Source: Limnomonas spitsbergensis (Eukaryota; Chlorophyta; Chlorophyceae; Chlamydomonadales). Taken from it: a stretch of DNA of 64,000 nt. A program made the position numbers and the translations under genes. How positions within the stretch are numbered: the stretch's first letter is position 1; every line of letters begins with the position of its first letter. Shown here one piece after another: positions 47,514 through 58,800 of this stretch. The DNA lies in NCBI GenBank assembly GCA_037349105.1, contig JAYJMM010000069.1, forward strand, positions 620,001 through 684,000, written 5' to 3'. A model generated the notes under the pieces. The model ran no database searches and was not told where the DNA came from. It worked only from the letters and a program-made list of their open reading frames with translations.

Positions 47514-49430
47514 GCTGAGGAGAGCTGACGGAAGCTGACAGGGCCACTGTGCCAACTGTCAAGCTGACTTAGCCAAGGATGCCGAGTGTCTTGTGGACAG
47601 CAAACACTGAACGGAGGCTGACCGGGTCACTGTGCTAAGTTCAGTATGCTGACGACACTGAGTGTACTGACGATGCTGCTGAGAGCTGACTGTAAGACCG
47701 AGCAAAGCTGACTGTGCTGAGAATGCAGGGTGCAGGACGCAGCAAAGCGGACTATGCTGAGGATGCAGAGGAGGGCAGAGGAGAGCTGTCAGATGATGAC
47801 AGAGCCACTGAGCCCAGCGTAGTGTTGTCTTCTGACGGTGTCGAGGAGAGTTGGTGAGGCCATGCCCATTGTCTGGCCAGGTTACTAGACACAAGGTTTG
47901 TCAGTGCATTGGCACCGGGTATTTGTAACAGCCTGCCCGGCATTTCTCAAGATGCTGCCATTTGCAATTCCTACAATCGGCGTTGCTGAGCTGGCAGTTC
48001 TGGTGAATCGTGAGTTCAAAATTGAGGGCAAATAAGTATATAACACACCGATATAGACCCTAGAGGTGACTAGATGAGTTTTTGCCCATTGAAATACTGT
48101 GCATGTCGTGTTACTTCAGGCTCCTAGGCAATCAGACGTATAGATGGCTTGCTTCCTATGATCTACGTGAAAAACCGTTGTGGGAGTCTCGGGGCGGGCC
48201 TTGGGAGTCTTGGGGAGTACTTGGGGTTGCGACTAGATCTTGTATTTGATAGTTTGTGGACTATAATAGCTCTGACATGGACCACGGTGGGTCACTTACG
48301 ATATACCAGCTTAACATAACACTTAGAAAATTATGTAAATGACCTGTATGCTGGTAGTGATAATCAATCTTCGTGAGTCAGTGGAACTATTACAGGGCCC
48401 AAGGGGCTTCGCCCCCTCGTTGAAGATGTATAGAACGGTGTATACCCGCTGGGCCTTACTGATTGCTCGGCAGTAATTACACCAAAAAAGAAAAATACAT
48501 CGCAGCTATAAATCGCCCAACACTGAAAACAATGGATGTTCCCTTCCTTCATCATACTTGAGTTGTTAATCCCTGAAAAGCAATAAAGAACTGCATCCAT
48601 ATAACCATATAAGTTTTAAAATCGAGCAAAGGCGCAGAGCATCACATTTTGTAAAAAGATCGTTAAAAAGGGTGACGGATGTTCCAACTCCTGGGCATGC
48701 GCAAGCCTTGGACCTCTACAACATAATAAACATGACCGCGGGTCTTTTTCGTGGATAAGAGGGTATGCAGTTGTGTGGGATGCCCACATGGCAGAGCGCC
48801 TTTTGAGCAGGATCCAGAGGTGTAACGTCATTAGCATGCAGTTGTTTGCGAAGTTTTTATCTAGTGCCCATCGTAACGAAAAGTAGAAATATGCTAAGCG
48901 CACGCACTTGCTGTTAGAATTTCCTTGCCCCTGAGTGGCACAAAATGAAATCTGCCAAATTCTGAAGCGCTCGTGAAATTATGAACAAATCCCAAGGAGT
49001 CAAAGGAAACATCATTTTTATGCATGGAACAGGAATGCCTGCCAACCGGCGCGAGCACCAGAAAGCCATGACAGCAAGCAAGGGAAAGACTGGCGAGCCC
49101 CTGCGCCTCCGACCGGCAAACAACCACACAGCGGCGCCGGCGTGAACACCGGAAAAGTAAAACAACAGACGTGCACTTGCTTTAGACTAGGGCTTAAGAC
49201 AACGGGACGCAACAATGCCACACATAATTGCGTGCACCAACCTCTGTGCTGGATAGCATGGCATATACCAGAAACACATGGAAGCAGCCCTGAGCAAGGC
49301 TGCAGTGGGCAAAAACAGGATGGTAATAAAAAATCTGAACAATGTACGGGCACAGATCAAACACATGCGCATGCTAGCGCTCTGTGCAACTATGACATCG
49401 CATTGTGCTGCATGGCAACGCAGATGAGTC
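47514..49430. other. Intergenic; GCTGA-rich 3' flank and family 1 heads
   Basis: 47514-47800 is rich in GAGCTGAC/GTGCTGA words at irregular spacing, downstream of the OPR stop. Family 1 heads occur at 48431-48475 (+, TATACCCGCTGGGCC variant) and 48790-48835 (-). No exon is supported. Confidence 0.4.
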
Positions 49431-49431
49431 A

Positions 49432-49965
49432 CTTGCGCCTGATGGCATCTGATGTACAGGACCACTTAGAGACCTCCTCAATATAACCAAGCAGCCGGTA
49501 GGCTTTACGATGCAGCAGGTCTCCCACCCATCCGCGCTCCTTGTCCCTGATGAAAGGAACCATGAAGTCACAAGCGCCTGATGAAAAAACCATGAAGTCG
49601 CAAGCGCCTGATGGCGTCTGATGTACAGGACCAGTTAGAAGCCTCCTCACAATGACCATGCAGCCGGTAGGAATTACAATGCAGCAGTTTTCCACCCATC
49701 CGCGCCCCTCGTCCCTGATGAAATGAACCATGAAGTCACAAGCACCTGATGAAACGAACCATGAAGTCGCAAGCGCCTGATGGCACCTGGTGGGTTTGAA
49801 AATCCTGCTCTTCAATCCTTACATAACCACGCAGCCGATATGGTGCAGCAGATTTCCCACCCATCCGCGCTCCTCCTCCCTGACAAACTGGACCAACAGG
49901 CAGCCCACATTGGGCGAGTCGGGAATACACCTGAGGGAGGAGGGGGGTGGCCATGCTTCTTTTTT
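49432..49965. repeat. ~175-bp tandem repeat, three copies
   Basis: Copies begin near 49432, 49607 and 49780 with GCGCCTGATGGCATCTG or a variant. They share GCAGCCGGTAGG, ATGCAGCAG, CCCACCCATCCGCGC, TCCCTGATGAA and CCATGAAGTC. On the minus strand each copy reads RDKERGWVGDLLH or a variant, so it could derive from an exon, but frames are broken. Confidence 0.8.
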
Positions 49966-50228
49966 AAAGCGCTTCAGCCACAATTCATAAGCGATTCAGC
50001 TACATCATTGCCACAATTCTGCTTTAATATAGTCACAAGTTAGCTACGTTACGACCTGCGGCTGTGGAGGTCTAATGCAGCTGGCCCGGATTTTTCAGCC
50101 ACTGGCTGTCGGCCAGTCAAGATTTGGTCCTTATGGGCCTAATCGTGGATTTGGTCCTTACATGCCCAATCGTGGCCGCCCGGCGGCCATTTCCAAAGGT
50201 AAACCCTAAACCCCACCAGAGATCATTA

Positions 50229-51441
50229 TCACCTCAGGTTATGCTTTGCAATCAGCCTTTCCACCGCAGGCCTCAACTTGGCTATCCCATCCTTTGAGTG
50301 CAGACCTTGACCCACGATGAACACCACGCTACTGGCCCCATTGTGCTTGGCATCTATTAGTGCCCTGCGCAAGCATCTCGCGTGAGACAACCAGTTAAAG
50401 CACATTTTCAAAATTCAAAACAATTCAAATGAAGACCACGCTGCTGGCCCCGTTCCACTTGACGTCCATCACGGACCTGCACAGGCATTCCGTGTGGGTC
50501 AGCTGTCCGATTAACGATTTCAAAATATCCTATGAGAAGTCCATAATAATTTTAGACCATGTGTCAGTCAGCAGTGCTAGTTTAGGACAGCACCGCTGCA
50601 TGACAGCCCGCAACAGGCAGCCTGGTGCGCACTAAAATGACAACTAAGCAGAGCTATTTTAGTGTGCAAGGAACACTGTTCACACAGTCGTTTGCCCACT
50701 AAAACAACACTGCAACCCGTGAAGTGCATACTGTAACCTTTGATGTACAGTATGCACTTCAAGTGAAGTGCAGGTACACAAAGCTAAGATAAATTGACCA
50801 CGAATACCTGCAATAAAGAATGATGCTCAAGTGCTCACGCCCTCAAAACTGTGGGAATCACCCCAAGCACGCCATGAGCGCCGGTCAGCCCGGATGCCAA
50901 CAGGGAAATATCATGCTTTGAAATGTGTAGCCAGCATGCTCCATGCAACCAAGCATGCTGCACGCCCATGCATATCACACATACCGCTCAGCCACACAGC
51001 TGGTAGACAATGACAAAATGAGTGATATCGTGCATACACAAAAATGCTGCAGCCAGCGAAATGCTTGATGCCCCCATTCATTGTTTGCTGCTTGCAAGCC
51101 CAATGCATGCCAACGCACCGCTCAGCTCGTTCCTCAGCCTCTGCGACGTACAGCCCGTGTAAGTCGATCATGCCGTCTGTTCGTTTGGCATTACTTTGTT
51201 GGTAGATGGCCTGTGACGCCTGGGCTTGCGCCGCTTGGGCCCGTCTGCCAATCTGTTTCGCCTGGTCTGACAGCATCTTAGCTTTGTGCCTGTCGCCTCG
51301 CTGCCAGGCATCTTGGCTTTGTTGGCCCAGCTCCCTCCGCTGCTGGAACAGTTGATCTGCTTCTTGTCGCAAGTCAGAGAACTTGTCTCCATTTGACGAG
51401 CTTTGGGCGTGATGATGATTACCTCCCAGGACATTCCCCAT
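50229..51441 (-). CDS. Smr-domain protein with DUF1771-like helical region
   Basis: Exon 51441-51119 begins MGNVLGGNHHHAQSSSNG (Gly2 after Met might be N-myristoylated), then a long Gln/Arg/Ala helical region typical of the DUF1771 segment that precedes Smr domains, then MIDLHGLYVAEAEERAE with the DLHG motif. A second exon from about 50364 down reads LIDAKHNGASSVVFIVGQ and GLHSKDGIAKLRPAVERLI, containing the G-x-G-x-H loop. Smr domains bind or cleave nucleic acids. The peptide stops at HNLR followed by TGA, but GTGATA could be a donor, so a last exon may exist. One exon between 51118 and 50365 is probably missing. Part of the second exon, with its acceptor, is duplicated at 50428-50485. Confidence 0.75.
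50425..50505 (-). repeat. Extra copy of the Smr exon start with its acceptor
   Basis: On the minus strand it reads CCTGTGCAG, then a frame VMDVKWNGASSVVF. This parallels the real exon's GCGCAG and LIDAKHNGASSVVF at 50364-50315. Both coding sense and the splice acceptor are kept. Confidence 0.75.
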
Positions 51442-51559
51442 TCCGTATTATATAATTCGAATAACACAGCTGGTGAATGCAGTATCTGCAGTGGATCCAA
51501 GAAAGGAGGATACGTCAATCAACCCCTATTTCGTGCTTGAGAACCCCAAGACTGACGTG

Positions 51560-52240
51560 CTAAGGTGCCACTCTGACCGTGTTAGCCATGCTAACCGCGC
51601 TGATAAAATTCCACAAGAGGAGCCACTCTGACCATGCTAGCCGTGCTTGCCGTGCTGGCCAAAATTTTCACAGCAAGAGTTACTCTGACTGTACTAGCCG
51701 TCCTAGTCGTGCAAGCCATGGCGCCATGCTGACCAAAATTATTACAAGGGTAGTTACTCTGACCGTGCTAGCTGTGCTGGCCGTGCTGTCGTGCTGACAC
51801 AAAATCCACAATATGAGACCTTCTGATCGTGCTAGCCGTGCTGAACAAAATATCCACAAGAGGAGTTACTCTGACCGTGCTAGCCGTGCCAGCTGTGCTG
51901 ACCAAAGTTTCTGCTGGTAGCTGGGGTGAAGCTGTCTACGTGTAACTGGAGGTAAGCTGCTTGTCTGGTATTTAGCAGGAAGCTGCCTATCTGGCACATG
52001 GGGGAAACTGTTGGCCTGGTAGCTGGGATGAAGCTGCCTATCTGGTAGGTAATGTGCCTAGCTGGCAGCTGGATGGAAGCTGCTTGTCTGGTACGGTATT
52101 TAGTAGGAAGCTGCCTATCTGGCACCTGAGGGGAAGCAGCTGGCCTGTTAGTTGGGTGGAAGCAGCCTACCTGTTAGTCGGAGGGAAGCTGCCTACCTGG
52201 TAGCTGGGTTAAAGCTGCCTGCCAGGCTCACTGAGTCCTG
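51560..52240. repeat. Two adjacent minisatellites upstream of the Smr gene
   Basis: From 51560 to 51910, about six units of roughly 55-65 bp contain AGTTACTCTGACCGTGCTAG, CCGTGCTG, and ACCAAAATTTCCACAAGAGG or variants. From 51910 to 52240, GAAGCTGCCTACCTGGTAGC-type units of about 27 bp (sometimes double) repeat about ten times. Confidence 0.85.
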
Positions 52241-52774
52241 GTAGCTTCCAAGCACTGGTATAAACGTAACACTTGCCCTTGACCATTAAATTACATTAAA
52301 CACATGTATGGACACGGCCGCTGCGATGAAGAGCACATATTGCCATACGGGCTTCATAGTTCATAATCACACCGGCAATTTTAGAGTTGAATCCTACTCC
52401 CCCCAGGCACCTGCACGATCTGAGCCACCAACACTTGGCTCGAAACAGAGCCAGTATGACTTCAGCGATCAAACCCATGGTGCTCGTTTGTCGGGGTAAT
52501 TAAAACTTCATAAAATAAAAAAACTGGAGATTCCAAGCACTAGCTAGCTGCTTTTGGCGCCAAGAGTGACAGCCAAGTGTGACAGCCTGTTACACCTGAT
52601 CCACACCTGATCTCACCCATTTATCTCTAATACTGTGTGACAGCCCAACAGGCTTCGCTTCTGAAGCTTGTCGTCTACCGGCTCCCAGCCTCCCCCCTCC
52701 CCACCCCTCCCCACCCAACCTTGGCCTGCGCCGCCACAGTTTCATACACAACTTGTTGCTCACGCCCCAGCCTC

Positions 52775-55345
52775 CTATTTTTCCTCCTCCTCCGAGTCGG
52801 AATACCCCAGCAGACCTGCCAGGCCCTCGCTCCCTGGCCTTGAGTCCAGGTCGCCAACGGTGACCGCCAACATGGGGCCGGAGGGCATGGAGGCTTGAGA
52901 TGCGGCCACAGGCTTGAGCTCCTCCGTGTTGTCAGGCCGGGGACGCTTGATCCCACACGAGGGCTGGGAGCACAAGCCGCTTGCCACCGTGCTCAGCGAA
53001 CGAGCCGGAAGCAGCTCTGATGACCCCCGGGGCGATATCTTGGCCGGGCCCGTGGACACCTTGAAAGGCAGTAGCTTTGAGATGGGCCTACAAAGTTAAG
53101 TGCGTGAATGTCAACTGAGTGGGGGAGGAGGGCAACAACTCCGACATGGGCATGCAATGGTGAGCGTGGTGGCAATCCGAATTCATAACTTTCCAGCCTC
53201 ATGGAGTCAGTAAGTACGTAAAAAGCGAGACGCACAAAGTCAAAAGTGGGCGTGACAAGCTGAAAATGGGAAGCAAGACTTCATACGTGTGATATTTGAA
53301 CAGGTGAGAATTGATTTTTTCAAGGAGAAGTGAGTATTTTATGCTTACGGTTTGCAACGACCGCCTTGAAAGCATTGCAATTACGCTGATTTACATCATG
53401 ACTTACTACAGGGAAAACCTTAGTGACGTCTTGCAAATGGGGGTTTAGGTCAAATGACAAAAAGTCATGATTTGTAAACAGATAAGTTGCTATAATCATC
53501 ACGATATCATTCTATAGGGTGATGCACGACAATGTGCAACCCCTGACATAAGGAAATGCCTGACCTGTATCCCAGAAATTTAAAGCACAGTCTATAAAGC
53601 CTGAAACCCCCTAGAACCTACTTGCGGTCTAGATTACAGCTTGCTCATAATTGCGTACCGTACAAGCTAAAAATCGTATGTGCGAGCAATTTCCATTATG
53701 CCGCAATTGACCGTACCGTAGATTGGCTTTGCCTTCCCTCATAATTAACGTTGTTCGGGGTTCAGGAACCCATGAATATACTAGTTATCGATTGCCGACG
53801 CCAGTTTTCAGTGAGAAATTAAGAGTTTTGGTAGACAATTTGCCTCGAGGGCAGCATTCAAAGAAATCGGTTTCATATCCGAGTGGAGGCAATCAAATCT
53901 ACGTTAATAACTTCCGCATAGCATGAATTATGGTGCAATGACCCAGCTCTGGCTCTAATGCAGGCAATTTCCCTGGCCTGCGAGGCCAGCCAATGGGACA
54001 GACGGACTGACATGCAAACAACCACGGGGTGACTCCTGGGGCAGAGTCTGGACGGCCATGGGCCGCCGGGGGGCTCTGCCAAAGAAATCAGATCGAAAAG
54101 CTATTGCGTTGCAGAGATAACGATTGAAAGTCATGCACTATTGTGTTACATCGGCAGGCAGTCAACCAGCCTAAAGGGACAGACTGACATATACCAGTGC
54201 CATACTACGCTTTTGCCTTTCCGCCAAATAATAGTTTATGGGCTGCTCGGACTTGCTGTGCGCTGACATCAATCCCAGAATCTTAGCCTACGAGATTAAT
54301 CCGCAGCCTACGGATAAACATGTTTTGCCTGCGAGCGGGTCAGAACTGGTACGCTTGGTTCCCCGCGTCCTCCCAGCAAAGCATACTATGTTTTTTTGTC
54401 ACATTTAATTCATGGCTTGACTTGCCCTGAACCTCATGCAAGAAAACATCGGTAACATTGTTCAGCCAGCTGACCCGCCCAGCTTGAAACCTACTTTATC
54501 TCCTTCCTGAGCTTCTTAGGCACAATGAGCATGCCCGGCTGCCTCAGGGCTGCATCGATCTCAGCCTCAGACTGGGACCTCAACCGTTCAAACTCCGACC
54601 GTGCGCCCTGATCCAGCTCATCCTCAGTGTTGCGCGTGCCCTCCTTGAGCTCCCTGAGATAGGCAATGTCCTGGCGGTCGAACGCTGGGAGGCAAGCAAA
54701 GCAGGTCAGTGTGTCAGAAGCTGGGTCGGCAGCATGACGGCTCAGTCCATCAGGCCGGTGTAGTGAAGCATGGGGACAGCTGGTTTCCTCTACTCGTCAG
54801 TTAGGCAGGTTCAGGAATGTCCCCCCCTGGTTAACACGCGCCGTACCCCCTCCCCCAGGAAGAGATCCAGTCATCCAAACAGTCATGTCAGCCGCCGGTT
54901 TTGGTTCCGATCCTGTGGCTGCTTAAGTAGCTCTTGTTGCAGCTTTTAGTGCTGATAATGCCGTTGCTTCTTTCGTTGCTGCTGCTGCCGCTGCTGTTAA
55001 GTCTTGGGGCAGGGCTCCCCAGTGCTAGACAAACTTGTCCTCAGGCCACTCACGCCCAGTAAGCCAGCCTCCACCTTGCCCGGCCTCTTCCAGCTGGAAA
55101 ATGGGCAAGGACGTATGAATGAGGGCTGTGAGGTGAAGCGTCAAAATCAATATCCCATGCACCCCAAAATAATGTCCCATGCACCCCAAAATAATATCCC
55201 ATGTGTGAGTGTGACCAGAGGGACATGCAGTGACCTGTCTGTGTCTCACCTCCTTCTTAAACTTGGCATATTCCGGGTCTTTCTCAGCTCCTGGTGGCTG
55301 GACATCGAAAACGCGGTTGCGAGCGCCAACTTTTTTCCCTGGTTC
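52775..55345 (-). CDS. Unrecognised protein, charged coiled-coil and acidic tail
   Basis: Four exons join in phase: 55345-55250 (EPGKKVGARNRVFDVQPP and EKDPEYAKFKKE), 55093-55054, 54684-54495 (DRQDIAYLRELKEG, then a Glu/Arg-rich helix ending PKKLRKEIK) and 53087-52775 (PISKLLPFKVSTGPAK, GIKRPRPDNTEE, GLLGYSDSEEEEK, stop). Earlier exons are not found. The charged helix, a KRPRP patch and the terminal YSDSEEEE are common in nuclear RNA-processing proteins, and there is a loose resemblance to PSME3IP1/NIP30 in the C-terminal order of motifs. I do not assign a family. The 1.4-kb intron at 53088-54494 holds a MITE-like copy and a family 4 repeat. Confidence 0.55.
53470..53690 (+). repeat. Dispersed repeat family 4, copy B
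   Basis: Diverged copy of 31925-32140, with AAGTTGCTATAATCATCACG, GGTGATGCACGACAATGTGC and TAGATTACAGC in order. It abuts a MITE-like element on its right. Confidence 0.65.
53695..53916 (+). mobile_element. MITE-like element, copy 2
   Basis: Inverted ends CGTAGATTGGCTTTGCCTTC at the left and, inverted, CGTAGATTTGATTGCCTCCA at the right. The interior is homologous to 44752-44966 in opposite orientation. It lies in an intron of the minus-strand gene 52775-55345. Confidence 0.75.
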
Positions 55346-58300
55346 CTACAGAGCCCAGTCCCAAATTCCGTCGTTTCAGAGCAGGGATGGACAGCCAGCA
55401 GGCCCTATCATTAGCATTGCTTTAGATCCTACCGCCATGTCTCCACCAGCGATATCTGACTATAAATCTTGTAAATCTGCTGGTGTCAAGAAGGGATTTG
55501 TACGTCCGCTCTGACGGATGAGGAATCTCCGTGTTTGTTGCCTGCACGAGCTTGATAGAATGCTAGTGCTTACGGGGGCGTCATGACAGCTAACTACCCT
55601 GCGCCTCAGAGTACATGGAGTGGGAGCGTGACGATATCTGACGACCAGGGGAGGGGGGGCTAGGGTCCGAGAGAAAAGAGAGGGCTACCAGCGGTTCCGG
55701 GGCGATTATTTGTGCCAGAGCGCGTGTTTTGCACCCTTGAGCAAATCTAAAGATAGTTTAGGGAACATCTTAATATTATAATCTGGCTCGAGCCAATCGG
55801 CGATCGATTCGGTTGCCCTTTGGTGATAGCGAGGCCTGATGGGTACCGACGCGACTTGCCTCGGTGTTCGCGAGGGAGACTTGCTACATGCATAAATGGC
55901 ATTTGTAAGATCAATCCTACAAAATCAAATAAAATTGCTGAATATCGAGAGAGTTTCCTTTAGATCACACCAGGTATCACACTATTCAAACTAGGACTGA
56001 CATTCATTGAGGCCACTCAGGGGGTGGTAGGGGAGGTCCATGATCATGATGCAGAGTGAAAAGCCACAAGTGTGAGTCATTCTTCAAAGAGCCACACTTG
56101 AATTCGTCAAAGAGCCACACTAGAATTCGTCAAAGAGCCACATTTGAATTCGTCAAAGAGACACACTTTAAAAGCCACAAGTGCGAGTCATTCGTCAAAG
56201 ATTTATCTGCCTTTTGCTTTTAAAACATCAATGAAAGGAGTTCAGGGGGCGGCATGAAAGCTTATTGCGTGTTGTAGAGGTCAAAAGTCAAAACTTGTGG
56301 GCAAACTATTTGGGAAAACCTTACAACGGTACTGAACCGGTACTGTTCCTCTCTAGTTTTTTTTATATGGTAGAGGACATATTTAATTTCATTCGATAAA
56401 AAGGAAGTTAAGTGCAATGTGAACAAGGAAATATGAAATAATGTGTAGAGCATTGGGTTACAAAAGCCTTAAGACTTCTTGCGGTGATGAAGCTATATGG
56501 CGCAGCTGTGCATGCTTGCACGCCCATCTACAGCTAGGCAGCAGCTACATGCAGCTGACCCTGAACTGCGATGGTGAAGCTACACCTCGAAAGGCCACCA
56601 TGTTGCCAGTCGTCCTCGTCAGGGGCCAGGACATGACTGTTGCCATGCAGCTGAACTGGCTGCCCATGCTGGGCGAGCCGGTCAGCTGTATGAGCGACCT
56701 GTCGCATCTGCTGTGCGAGCTGGGGTTAAGCAGGCCATGCTTCATGCTGCGCCACGATATCTACGGGCAGGTGCCAGAGGATAGAAGCGCCAGGCAGAGC
56801 AAGAACTGTAGTCCACAGAATCTAGCAGAGATCCCCCTTGGGAATCACCTCGGTGTCCTGCATTTTTTCCATGGGGCTCATTAACCTAGAGGGCTGTTAC
56901 CCTGATACGCACTCGAGCAGGGCCTAGAGGTGTAACATCATTGACATGATTCTTACTCGAGTGAGGGATGAAGAGTGACGAGTGGTGTACACCTAATACG
57001 CACTCCACTCGTCTGCGGGCTTACACAAACTATTACAAAAACTGCATCGTCTTGACAGAAGGAAAACAAGGGAGGCCTTCCCGCCTTAAACAAAAGCGGT
57101 TTTATAAGGTTTGCAGAGACCAGCCAAACCCCTAGGCGTCTGAGGCCCCTCCTGGCCACGAGGTCCTACCCAGGAGGAGCTGTTCGAGAGGCAAAGTTCT
57201 CAAAAGCCTTCAAATGTAAACAAAGGCGCGGCAAACCCAACATCCCATAACAGGTTTCTCGTTCATGTACATCAAGGTCAACCGAATATGGCTGTGCGCC
57301 CGCCCGGACGAACCTTGTTGGGCAGGGCCCTAAAATGGAACATCTTTGATACATCGATGTCAGTGTTTCATCCCCATGGGGCGTGATATGCATGCTTAAT
57401 ATTCTAGGAAATAGGAGGTCACGTAAGCAGTAAGCAACATAATGGAGCCTACTATTGGCAGGGTCACACCTCGTCCCCCACCAGTCCCCACACCTGAAAA
57501 ACGGCACATCCCAGTAAAGACATCAAAGCATCGTCCCAAAGCGCCTCAACAGAGGGCCAGGAGGTGCGACCGGAAGAATAGATGAAGTCGAAGAAATACA
57601 GGCCACTGCAGCTCACATCAAATAAAGTAACCGACAACCTGAAAGTAACCGACAACCTGAAAGCGGTTTGCGGGGGGGGGCGTGGTCCGTGCGCACATCA
57701 GTCCCACCTTGAGCTTTGTCGGCTATCGTCTATCGGATCCAGATCTCAGCCAACAAGAACCTGACATACGGTACAATCTGGATCTAAGATCTGGTTCTCA
57801 ACCGACATGGCCCCCGCATGCAATCTGGATCTGAAATCTGGTTATCAACCAGAAAAACCACGGCATGCAATCTCGATCTGGATCTGAATCAAGGATCTAT
57901 ACTAACAAGACTGGGGTAAACAGATACGAGGACAACGCGATAATCGAACTGCTACCTCTGCTTGTGCATAGCTCTTCAAAGCGCTGACTGAACAGGCCCA
58001 CTCTGTCCTTGTTTGGAAGAAGATAAGATGCCTGTCTGGTGCTCGTTTTTTGATTAAGATGCAGTGAGAGAAACAGATGCATCATTGCCTATCCGTGCAG
58101 CTCCCTACATGTGCGCATAACGCTTCAATGCACCGACTGAAGCAGCGACGTGTTCTTAAAACGGATTATCCTAGGGCGTGGCCTGCCAGAGAGACAGATA
58201 CAAGATCGGCTACCATGTGGCAGGGGCATATGCCCCAACGAGGCCACCCCTGCCTCAACGCACCATCCAGCGCACCCCACACAAATCATCATAGGCATCG

Positions 58301-58800
58301 GTCTACCTTAGGGCCACATGCATGATTTCCTACCCACTGGCTGGGGCATGCCTGCACGCAGACCCCACCAAAGGAACGTGCAAGCTGCCACGATCGGGTG
58401 CGCACCTATTTATTCCGTTGCAAGAGATGCAGGTTGACGCTCACTGTGTTTATTGCGAGCGGTGCAAACATCCTCCCTCGGACGGATGGTGGGGGGGGGG
58501 ATGCTAGCTTGCGTTGCATGCACCCCTTGTAAGCGCCATGCATGCATGTGACACCGTCAGCCCGTGATCCAGCATGGGACGGCACCCCATGTGAGAAGTA
58601 ACCCAGGCAGCACTCCAGTCCTCACTGCCACCATAAGCCGCCACCTCAAGAAGCAGCACAGGCCCTGGGAGGCCCTCACTCCCGTTGTTGGGCGCCCCCC
58701 GAAGAGCGACACACGACCTTGGTGACTCGCATGCCCTCACGACCTTTTGGTGACTCGCATGCCCTCACGACCTTGGTAGCTTGCATCCCCTCATAGGCCC
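55346..58800. other. Gene-poor stretch with short tandem repeats
   Basis: No gene is firmly supported. 56085-56172 holds four 28-bp units of CAAAGAGCCACACTTGAATT plus CGT. 57630-57670 is an 18-bp unit (GTAACCGACAACCTGAAA) twice. 57730-57900 is a ~55-bp unit with GCAATCTGGATCTGAAATCT. A family 1 head lies at 56905-56948 (-). An open frame at 56441-56884 (+) is unrecognised and has no exon support. Confidence 0.45.

Noticed and set aside
56441..56884. 147-codon open frame
   Set aside because: No recognisable domain, no supporting exon borders, and adjacent to repeat sequence; mentioned only as part of the gene-poor stretch.
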